Shown here piece by piece: positions 8,513-17,353 of a DNA stretch of 34,544 nt. Positions within the stretch are counted from its first letter, which is position 1. The number at the start of each line of letters is the position of its first letter. This DNA is from Phlegmacium glaucopus. Lineage: Eukaryota > Basidiomycota > Agaricomycetes > Agaricales > Cortinariaceae. The position numbers were made by a program, and so were the translations under genes. The notes below the pieces were generated by a model. The model saw nothing but the letters and a program-made list of their open reading frames with translations. It searched no databases and was not told where the DNA came from. The DNA is taken from contig MU130159.1 of the NCBI GenBank assembly GCA_015039465.1, positions 1 through 34,544 on the forward strand, read 5' to 3'.

Positions 8513-9675
8513 TTGGTATGCTTCGCGTCTTTAACATTTACAATGACATCAAGCACAATGACTCACTATCACATTTATCTAACTATATGAGAGACACAGG
8601 TCATCAACATTGCCTCAAGCACAATCTCGACCTGGCTCAACTGCTCCTCAACATGCTGGGACGACATCATATGAAAATGGCACTTCTACCACTCATTCCA
8701 ACCCTCAAAGCCCATGGGTCAGGCAACTTTACAAGGGTTGACAATGTATTTTGTTCCGAAGATATGCTCAACCGTATCATGAAATGTAACATGGATGGCA
8801 CTAATCAACCTGTCAAAACTGACCACCTCCCAATTGTGATGGAAATGGACATTCAGATGCTTAAAGATGCCTGGGAACCCAGACATAATTACAGAGAAGC
8901 AGATTGGAAGGAACTAACCAAATCCTTACAGGAACAACTCAATAACTTCCCCCCACCTGCTGAAATTCCGTCAAAGCAGGTGTTCAATGAGACTCTCAAA
9001 AGACTGAACAACATGGTCCAACATGCAATAGAAGAAAATGTCAAGTTATCACACCCCAGCCCATACTCCAAACAATGGTGGAACAAGGAACTTGAAGCAG
9101 AAAAAAGAATACGAGGCGGTTAGGATCAAAATAAAAGCAGCACCAGTTGAATCAACAACACCCAGTACACGAGGAATATTGAAGACAACACAACAACTAC
9201 ACAGAGGCAATCAGAAAAGCCAATATCAATTACTGGGCAGAGTGGTTAGAAGGGATAGACAAAACAAGCATCTGGAAGGCTAGCAGATTGGTTACAGGAC
9301 CAGCTACCAACACTAGCAAGTCTAGAGTACCCACTCTACAAGTAATTGACCCAATGACAAAGAGAGTCACTGCAAAGCCATCGACAATGAAAGTAAAGGC
9401 AAATTGCTTTATGAAACTTTCTTCCCTAAACCCAACCCACTAACACCACCTGTCCCATGCAACATCCTTTACCCTCCACCTAAGTGGACCTTTGTGAACA
9501 TTACCGATGAACAAATACATTGCACTATCAGGAAGTTGAAACCCTTCAAAGCTACAATAAAAGATACAACTCCAAATAGTGTTTTAATCAATGCAAGAGA
9601 AGTACTAGTCCCATATCTTGGACCTCTGTTTCAAGCCACTCACACACTTAGATACTATCCAAATGAGTGGGCCGT
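8513..9675 (+). pseudogene. LINE ORF2: endonuclease end and start of reverse transcriptase
   Basis: ORF2 of the LINE. The APE-like endonuclease part starts at GMLRVFNIYND and keeps the late motif KTDHLPIVMEMD around 8815-8850, but the piece holding the GDFN motif between the NYMRD and HNLDLAQ words is deleted, so the nuclease cannot work. The linker PSPYSKQWWNKELEAEKR follows. Then frameshifts and stops begin near 9110 (TAG 9121, further stops to 9210, a shift near 9380). The reverse-transcriptase lead-in resumes at 9404 (LYETFFPKPNP, WTFVNITDEQI) and is cut by LTR-B copy 2 just after YYPNEWA. The reading continues at 11001. Confidence 0.85.
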
Positions 9676-10996
9676 TGATATGATTTAAATCTGCATAAGC
9701 ATGGTTTTTGCAATTTTTATCTATTATTTCAGCATAAATATTAATTAATGCACCAATAACTGGCTAATACAACTGATAATAGACAAGGGAATCAGAGTTG
9801 TTTACCCTACAACTGTTGATTAGACCTATTACTGTGTGACTTAAATGCATATAGTTAATAAGTGTGGTCAATAGACTATCATTTGTTACACTACAAATTG
9901 CATGTCTGGATTAAAACCAATAAATCCATGAATATCCTTATAGACTTGGCACAGGAAAAATTAAATAAACAATATTGGGTTAGCAATGTCATGGGGTGTG
10001 ATTTTGGAGCAACAGAATATTATTAATAAATATTCAGGGGAAGTTGGTGCCCTAGCAACAGTGGAAGCAGAATAACCAAGATAGTGGAACCATGTGATTG
10101 TGTGGGAATCATGATGATTAAGGATAGGGGGAGTGCTGAACAATCATAAAGATTGTTTCCAGGCACAATAGGCACAGTTCCCACCAAGAGGGGTGGAAAC
10201 TACCTAAAATTAGTAACATGGGGCTAAAAATAGACAACCCCTATATTTTCAGGAACAATGAGTGCACATGGTGTCAGAACCAAAGTAAGGGTACCAGGAA
10301 CCAGTATATCTATTTTTGGACATTATCTATTTTTGGACATTATCTATTTTTAAATATCTCAAATGTATAAAATACCTCCCAGGGTTTGTAACTAGTCAAA
10401 AAATTGGATTCTTTCTTTCCCCCCCTCATTTGCAACCTAGTACAGCTGACTGTCTTAGACATTGAGCAAGAACACTTGTCTTTGAGTAGTGGACTTGAAA
10501 ATAAATCAGTTTCTCAGAGTTGTTTGACTTGTTGCAATAATTGTTGAATTGTTGTAAAAGTTGTTGTTGTGTTTAAAGTCATAGCAGAAGCAAGAGGGCT
10601 TCTTGTGTATGCAATTGTGTTAAAAGTCATAGCAGAAGCTTGAGTCTTCTTGTGTATGCAATTGTGTTAAAGTTGTAACAAAGTCTTGGACTTTTGTGTA
10701 CACAAATTGTAAATCAATCAGAGAAGTCTTAGGAATTCTTCTGCTGATTGTTGGTGCAAGCCATAAATTGCAAAACCACTTACAAGTTTGATCATCCTTT
10801 AATTGATCCAAATCATTATTGTTGTTGTGTGTGTTAGTTGAAGTGAATTCAAAATATTGGAAAGGTTATACTTACTAGAAAACCCAACTTGCATTATTAA
10901 GATTGTATAAAGTATTGATTGAGTGATTTTTTTGAGTAGAGATTTTATAATCTTGAAAATACACCTTTTCTCAACAACCTCTGTGCAGTTACATCA
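9676..10996 (-). mobile_element. LTR-B copy 2 inside the LINE RT region
   Basis: Reverse-oriented copy of the element at 837-2950, free of nested insertions (1,321 bp). On its own strand it starts TGATGTAACTGCACAG and ends TTTAAATCATATCA. It is flanked by the 4-bp duplication CCGT at 9672-9675 and 10997-11000. There is no gag, pol or other gene, so it is best read as a solo LTR. A run of related short blocks, each with AAGTCATAGCAGAAGC or similar, lies around 10575-10690 and is also present in copy 1. The exact LTR class is not known. Confidence 0.8.
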
Positions 10997-11000
10997 CCGT

Positions 11001-11234
11001 CACGGACACGTTGGCCATGAAAAAACCAGGCAAAACAGATTACACTGTACCATCAGCATGGTGTCCCATTGTCCTCTCTGATGGTATGGCTAGGCTGCTT
11101 AATGCCTGTCACACAGAAGACATTGTTACAATGTGTGAGAAACTAGATATACTACCCCACAATCACTTTGGCATGTGCCCAGGGTGGATGACAACCAATT
11201 CACTTCATCTTCTCACAAAGACTGTCAAAGACGC
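11001..11234 (+). pseudogene. LINE ORF2: reverse transcriptase, second part
   Basis: The RT frame resumes after LTR-B copy 2 (MKKPGKTDYTVPSAW, PIVLSDGMARLLN, EDIVTMCEK, TTNSLHLLTKTVKD). Three positions that are arginine in this LINE family as I recall it are Cys or Trp here (WCPIV, GMCPGW), all explainable as C-to-T at CpG. The frame stays open up to the insertion of the 166-bp LTR after codon GAC. Confidence 0.8.
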
Positions 11235-11400
11235 TGATGAGCTTTGTTTTATTCTATAGTTGGAAATTTGGATAGATACTTAGATAGTGTGACTGACTGT
11301 GACAAAGTAACAAATAGACTTTACCTTTGACCACTCACACCACACCAGCCCCACGAACTATTGTACCTCTGAGGAGCTTACAAGCCTCTCATGTGCATCA
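11235..11400 (+). mobile_element. Solo LTR of the small LTR element
   Basis: The 166-bp LTR in the opposite orientation to the copies at 6467 and 7946, almost identical to them (AAC for GAC in the GACTATAG word when read in the same direction). Flanks ACGC (11231-11234) and ATGC (11401-11404) read as a 4-bp duplication with one CpG change. It interrupts the LINE RT between the codons for TKTVKD and AWHKG. Confidence 0.85.
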
Positions 11401-11404
11401 ATGC

Positions 11405-13284
11405 CTGGCATAAAGGGCTTATGGTTTCAGTGCTCTTTCTGGATGTCAAAGGAGCTTTCCCAAGCATCAACATCAACAGACTCACAATATGCGTATGAAA
11501 GGTATACCAAAAGAATATACCTTCTGGATGAAATACCAACTATCAAACCGCCAAACTTCTATTGTATTCGACAACCACAGGACTGCCCTCTTTGCAGTCA
11601 ACAACGGTCTAGACCAAGGCAATCCTTTCTCAGGAATCTGTTATCTTATTTATAACACTGATATACTGAACATCCCTAACCCCAAAACAGGTGAATCAAT
11701 CCTGTTATACATTGATGATGCAGCAGCCATAGTCACAGGAAAAGACTTTACCAAAACACACCAGAAACTGTGACAAATCATGAACCACCCTCAAGGCGTC
11801 TTAGAATGGGCCAGACTTCACAATTGCGAATTCAGCATCGACAAATTTCAACTCCTCGACCTAACTAAATGCACAACCCCACACACCTTCATGCACAACA
11901 AACAATCACCCACACCTAGAAGCGACTTCATACTCAGACAACACCATATTAAATCAACAGAAACAGCAAGATTCCTAGGAATACTGGTCGACAACAAAAT
12001 TTCCTGGAAGGCACAGAGTGCAGCAGCGCTCACCAAAGGTCAAGATTGGCTTATCCAATTTCATCACCTTTTTTACAAATCTCATAGAATCTCAGATACT
12101 ATACTACGCCAACTATACCTTGCCATTGCAGTCCCTAGAATGCTATATGCAGCCAATATCTTCCTTACCCCACAATGTAAAGTTGCCACAAGTGCATGGG
12201 GTATAGGCAACATCACCACTAATATCAACAAACTCGCCAGAATCCAACGTCTGGCAGCCATCATGATCACAGGCACTATGCATACCTCACCCACCAATAC
12301 ATTAGACGTGATGGCTAACCTCCTTCCTTTTCATCTTTTAGTAGCCAAATACTTACATCGAGCAACATTACATATGGCCACTCTCCCTCCAAACCACGCA
12401 CTATACAGACCAGTCAAGAATGCAGCTCAATGTTTGGTCAAACGGCACCCATCCCCATTACATATACTATTTTATACTTACAACATCAAACCTTCACACA
12501 TCGAAAACATCAACACTGTACATCAAAACAACAAATGGTCACCAAATTTCAAAATTAGGATTGCAGACACAAAGCAGGAAGCAATAGAGGAGGATAGAAT
12601 AGACAAGGCGGATAGAAGAGTTTATAAGGATGGGTCAGGGATGGATGGGAAGATAGGAGCAGGAGCGGTTCTCTTTCAAGGGGGGGAGGAAAAGAAAGCA
12701 ACTAACTACTGTCTAGGCACTGAGGAACAGCACACAGTATATGACTGACCAAACCAGCATCAGGTCACTACCTTGTCGACAAACTACACCAAACTATCAA
12801 CACAGTCAGCAAATGACATAGAGGCATTCGGCTCATGTTTAGATGGACACCAGGGCACGAAGGCATAGTAGGGAACAAAAGGGCAGACGAGGAAGCAAAG
12901 AGAGCAATTACAGACACAAACAACCAGCTAGCCGACTTACCCAAACTCCTACAAAAGAAACTCCCATACAGCAAAGCAGCCTTACAGCAAACTTTCCATG
13001 CAAAATTGAAAGCGCTGGCCCAGGAGGAATAGCAAGCATCACCAAGATACAACCACACCAAACACATTCTACCTATGGCACCTACATCTAAATTTCTGTC
13101 ACTAACACACACACTCTCTCACAAACACACAGCTATCCTCACTCAGCTCAGAACATCACACACCCCACTCGCAAAACACCTACATCAGATAGGGAAAGCT
13201 GACTCCCCACTGTGCCCTACATGTCTTCAATATGACAAAACAGTCTTGCACTTCCTATTACAATGTCCCGCACACGCCCAACCA
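11405..13284 (+). pseudogene. LINE ORF2: RT catalytic core, RNase H and C-terminal zinc finger
   Basis: RT motif A is seen at VLFLDVKGAFPS (about 11440) and motif C at LLYIDDAAAIV (about 11705), with NGLDQGNPFSG between them. A small deletion shifts the frame near 11485; TGA at 11771 stands where arginine is expected. The thumb region runs to about 12570. RNase H begins with VYKDGSGMDGKIGAGAVLF (12618-12680), then an internal deletion of much of the domain plus a frameshift near 12745, then the RNase H tail FRWTPGHEGIVGNKRADEEA (12835-12895). Further stops are TGA 12814 and TAG 13030. The C-terminal CPTC...H...C finger is at 13216-13275. Sequence similarity ends at 13284, where repeat R3 begins, so the 3' UTR and poly-A are missing. 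Confidence 0.88.
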
Positions 13285-14255
13285 TGATATCGCGCACCAA
13301 TACTGATTGGTAGCGTGAGAACAAAGCTTAAAAGTTGCCATCATGAAAATAAGCGGACTTTGAATTCACTTACCTATTTTGGAAGCAGCCCTGAATCGTG
13401 TTCCTGGTCAACAATATCATTCGTTCAATGTTATCATCCTCATTGCTCATCATATCCTCAATGTCTTCCACTATGCTATCCATCATTTACACTATCAACA
13501 TGCTCCTTAACATCTACCATCCATTTGTTCCTTGGCTAGCGATTCAACAAAGCGATCAATCTACTATTTGCATCGGTCATTGGCTCGCGTTTGATCACAT
13601 CTATGGCCCATCATTTCAAGAACGGCCCTTTATGGATGCATCAGCTACATCTCCCATTATGTCAAAGGCTTTGTCATTGTTGTTGTGGCTATGGACCCAC
13701 AAGTCTTTGCCTCAGCTATCTATCTTGCCATACCTCGCTCCTGGATCGCACTCAGTCCCCTATCCTCACTCATCTACCTCTTATCCTATCATTCACTGCC
13801 AAAACCATCATTCACACGGTACCTGAAGCCTTCCCACCCTCTTTATGACAATTTAGGAAGTCCAGGAGGATCACAACTAAGCAGGAATTGCAGATGAATC
13901 AGCAGCAGAGGATTATTCTTGCAGAGTGTCAAGTGTTATCAAGGCTGTGCGACATGGGATCATGGGCAAGTAGTATTTTCTCGGGAACAAGGCTGCGCCT
14001 TTCAAGTGTTGACTCAGGACCTTTCATATTTTGACATGACCACATGGCTATGGAGCTGGTATATTTTTGCTATTGGGCTATGCACACTACCTTCTTTTCT
14101 TTTCTCTTGCACTTTGACACTTGTACAGAATTTTTTATTGTTCCTTCTTCTTTTTCTTGTTCTTTTCTTCTCGCAGCTGTCCTTTCTTCATTCCTCTTCT
14201 GACAGCGCATACTTCTTTCTTTTTTTATTTGTTTTACATAGCCTCATCCTTAGGT

Positions 14256-14263
14256 ATAAATAC
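14256..14263 (+). promoter_or_regulatory. TATA box in repeat R3
   Basis: TATAAATA, followed within 30 bases by GTACCAGGATAGG and a C/T-rich stretch. This is an LTR-style promoter position and no host gene follows it. Confidence 0.35.
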
Positions 14264-14364
14264 TGCTCTTTTGTACCAGGATAGGTAGTTTATCTCAATC
14301 CATTCTTACTCCCCAACAATCATCTTCTCAGTGGAATTCCAGTGAATTCCTCCCTCAAGTTCGC

Positions 14365-14562
14365 TTTTTCAGCCTTTTATCTGTTTCTGTCCCCTACTGT
14401 CAATCACTATAGTCTTGCTGAAGACTCTTCCTCTATCATCCTCATCCACATCCTCTACTCCCTTCACTTTTCCAGCCTTTTACTTGTCACTGTCCCCTAC
14501 TGTCAACCGCTGTAGTCTCACCAAAGACTCTTCCATATTCATCCTCATCCACCTCTATTCTT
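14365..14562 (+). repeat. Two-copy tandem duplication, about 100 bp
   Basis: Units 14365-14467 and 14468-14562 share TTTTC-AGCCTTTTA, GTCCCCTACTGTCAA, AGACTCTTCC and ATCCTCATCCAC. It is a diverged direct duplication in the distal part of repeat R3. Confidence 0.7.
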
Positions 14563-14599
14563 GCCCCCTACCTCTGTGTGTTAAAAGTCAAGGTTATAC

Positions 14600-15476
14600 C
14601 TTCCCTAAATGAACAACAGGGAGTCTCTTGACCTAAAGTCTGGTCCACTGCTCTCTGGTTGGTGTTATATAACAACACAAACAATGATTTATAACGATCA
14701 TTGATGCAGGCCAAGTTAGGACCTATAGCACGCAATGTCTCCAAGCTCCTCAATAGCCCCAAAGTGATGAAACCGCTCTTTCAGTATATCAGCTCAACAC
14801 AGAGATTCCATGCTACTCCTATGTAACCATCCATCTTGATGCTCATCACAAAGAGTGTAGTTGAGGGTTCCTGCTCATTGTCTCATCATTAGCCTGCACT
14901 GGTATCTCAGCAATATGGTTGCCCCTACTCTCCCCGTCACCATGTCACTCAGTCTCACTATTTATTCTATTTATTTCAATGACTTTTGATGATGGCCCAC
15001 TATTCTTTTTAGTACCATTCATGCACTGAAACCCATTTATGGACTCTTCATGCAGTTGGCGTAGCTTTCACCTATAGTTGTCTTTAATCCCATAATTAGT
15101 TTATAATTGTGTACACACTCTCTGGCATATGGTTCACCACAATGGAGAATAAAATAGGATTAAAAATAAAATAAAATAATTATAAGTATCAACTACTACT
15201 AACTCACCTTGCAGAAGATATCCAAAGAGGAAAGGATGGGGATCTCTGCTAGGATGGGAAGGTATTTAAGTATGAGTATGGACATATCAGACATATGAAA
15301 ACAAATAAATAATGGTATGATAATAAAATAATTAAAATGGTGTCATACAAGAATAAATAAAATAACAAGTTGAACTTTTGTTTGGGTTCAGGCCTGAACA
15401 AAAGTCAGAAGTAATGAGAGTTGGGACTGTGCCTGAATGAAGATTGGGAGAGGAGATGCTAGGGTCAATGATGGGG
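14600..15476. other. Anonymous sequence, no gene seen
   Basis: No domain, intron pattern or long frame could be supported on either strand. It contains an A-rich stretch (15150-15190) and a short inverted repeat around 15375-15410 (ACTTTTGTT...AACAAAAGT with TTCAGGCCTGAA in the centre). It may include the end of repeat R3. Confidence 0.4.
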
Positions 15477-16036
15477 TGTTAAGTTTAAAACAAGGAAGTC
15501 ACGTCGGAGTTACTCTGGAACAGTAAGCAGAAAGGACGTTGGCCTCAGCATGTGTGCTGTGCCGCCCAGCTCCTAAGGTGTCCTGATTTCGGAACGGAAG
15601 AAGAAGGAATAAGACAGAAGACCTCAGTGACTTAGAGGACGAACAAGAGGAGGAAACAAAGTTGATATTTGAACTGAGGGAAAACATACAATTTTTGAGT
15701 ACTTAAATAAATAAAGGAATAGAAACTGAAATATAAAAGCTAAATATAAGTGCTGCATTCTGCTCCCGGAAAGGTCCTGCATTCTTGGGTGAATAATTCA
15801 TGGCGGGTATGCTGACTGATGGTGGGAAAGATGATGACAAAGAATAGTGGTAGTGGTGAAGAAGTGGTAATGAGTTTGGAGTGACGTAAGAAGAGTCGGA
15901 ATGATACGGAAAAGTCTCGGAGTCAGACGTAGGTGGAGTAGAACCAGAGACAAGGGAGAGTACTGGAAAGGAGTACGGACTACCGGAGACAACTCCATTG
16001 GAGTCAGACTGGAGTAATGTATGGCGGAATGTAACA
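15477..16036 (-). mobile_element. 3' LTR (LTR-A) of the minus-strand chromovirus
   Basis: 560-bp LTR, TGTTAAGTTTAA to GGAATGTAACA on the plus strand. In the orientation of the pol gene it begins TGTTACATTCCG and lies downstream of pol, so it is the 3' LTR. On the same strand it is directly preceded by a purine-rich GACAGGGAGGTAC, a fitting polypurine tract. The partner 5' LTR is absent because the element is truncated near 20606. Confidence 0.85.
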
Positions 16037-16049
16037 GTACCTCCCTGTC
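16037..16049 (-). other. Candidate polypurine tract
   Basis: Minus-strand GACAGGGAGGTAC, immediately before the LTR terminus TGTTAC. This would be the primer site for plus-strand DNA synthesis of the chromovirus. Confidence 0.4.
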
Positions 16050-16099
16050 AAGGCCGAGACCCTCGAGGCCACGTGATGGTCCGTGCAAGGTTGACGCGG

Positions 16100-16106
16100 T
16101 ATAAAG
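16100..16106 (+). promoter_or_regulatory. TATA box for the antisense gene
   Basis: TATAAAG, 71 bases upstream of the ATG at 16177, just inside the element and next to the LTR. It is well placed to drive a plus-strand transcript antisense to the retroelement. Confidence 0.5.
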
Positions 16107-16176
16107 ACCGTCGGAGACTGGTGATGACTCTTCACTTTGGTTAACTTCCCAAACCCCCATCCTCTAAACAACTATC

Positions 16177-17184
16177 ATGAACAACAACAACAACAACACT
16201 GGCTCTTCCCAACGAGCTAAGTTGGAAGAGGCCCAGGCTCGAATCCAGAGTAAGCAGGAGGCAGAGGAAAAGGAGTTGATGGAGTTGGAGGCATCGGCAG
16301 CTGAAGAGAAGCAGCGGGATGAGGAGATCTGGAGAGTGGAGGAGGAGAGGAAGAGGGTGGAAGCGGAGCAGAGGAGTAGAGAGGAGCAGCAGTGGAAGCT
16401 GCTGGAGATGCAGCGGGCTAGAAAGGAAGAGGAAAGGAAGAGGAAAGAAGCGGAGGTAATATACTTGGATGACGATGAGGTAGAAGAAGAGCCAGAGAAC
16501 AACGGAACGGAGCCGGGGCCCAGCGTCCCAAAAAAAGAAAACTAAATGACAAAGTAAGTGAATTCCGTAAACAAAAGAAAATGTAACGCTAAAGGAATCA
16601 TAGGACCAAGTCACTCTGACCATGGAGGAAAACTGCCTGCCCTGCACCCTATGTATGGCCGCAGGTACTATGTGCCACGGAAAGATGCAGGGGCCCAGGT
16701 ACTATAGGTGCTTCCAGCTGAAGAAGGGCTGTAGCATAGTCGGAGGGAAAAGAAGGACGGTGGTGGTGGAACTGCCAGCAGAGAGGGTCAGAGGAAAAGG
16801 GAAAGGAAAAGGGAAGGCAAAGGAGGTTGTGGAGATGGAAATGGAAGGAACGGATAGGATGGTGGACGTGTTGGAGATGATAGGAGGGTGGTTGAAGAAG
16901 TTGGCGGAAACTCAGGAGGAGATAAAATTGGCAATGGAGGTGCAGATGAGGAGGGATTTTGAGAAGGAGAGATGGGAAGAAGAAAGGAGAAGGAGGAGAA
17001 CAAGCGGAAGGAGGTGACGAAAGCAGAGAAGGGAGTGGAAACGGAGATGCAAGAGGAGACGGAAGATGAGGAGTTGGAAGATGGAGAAGATGAGGAGGTG
17101 GAAGAAGGATTGGAAGCGGAGATGGAGAGGGCAGAAGGAGCGGAGGAAGAAAGGATGGAAGGGGTAGAAAAAACAATAGAATAG
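16177..17184 (+). pseudogene. Antisense zinc-cluster/coiled-coil gene of the chromovirus
   Basis: Two exons on the strand opposite to pol. Exon 1 (16177-16553) starts MNNNNNNTGSS and is almost all Glu/Lys/Arg coiled coil, ending in a basic PKK-K patch. A 50-bp GT-AG intron (16554-16603) follows; exon 2 opens with a cysteine-rich block, CTLCMAAGTMC then RCFQLKKGC (16640-16735), resembling a Zn2Cys6-like cluster, then a GKGKGKGKAK linker and a long acidic coiled coil to 17182. Two frameshifts break it: one in the A-run at 16530-16536 (this frame stops at 16543, before the donor) and one near 16985-17005. I know of comparable Cys-rich/coiled-coil proteins near gypsy elements in Agaricomycetes but of no proven function; a structural or DNA-binding role is inference. 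The complementary minus frames are shadows. Confidence 0.6.
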
Positions 17185-17353
17185 AAAAATAGATTGTATA
17201 TAAATTTTTTCTTGTTAATTTGTTTTGTTTGTTTTATAAAAATTTTGTTTTCTTGACTTTGTTTTGTGAAACAGAAGAGCAAGATAATGGAAAGGAATAG
17301 AATGGAAAAGACAAGGAAATGAACAGAGAAACAAGGAAAGGAAGGAAAAGAAA

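Larger units (their letters stand above)
13285..14570 (+). repeat. Dispersed repeat R3, copy 2 (LTR-like)
   Basis: Begins TGATATCGCGCACC exactly where LINE similarity stops, and is homologous to 2955-3705 up to about 13740. The remainder carries a TATA box (14256), pyrimidine-rich sequence and a tandem duplication, the order expected of an LTR with promoter, R and U5. The start matches the TGATAT of the LTR-B family, but the body does not. The 3' limit is uncertain; a TATCA terminus at 15187-15191 followed by ACTA (left flank ACCA) is one possibility. The open frames within are pyrimidine-rich and unshared. Confidence 0.55.

Noticed and set aside
15477..17184. Plus-strand retroelement with the 15477 LTR as 5' LTR and the antisense gene as gag
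   Set aside because: Pol, the polypurine tract and the LTR orientation all agree on the minus strand; the plus gene has an intron and no nucleocapsid CCHC or gag fold.
16141..17282. Long Ser/Pro/Leu-rich minus frames opposite the antisense gene
   Set aside because: Complement of purine-rich coiled-coil codons; no domain, and the plus frames show the cysteine cluster and intron.
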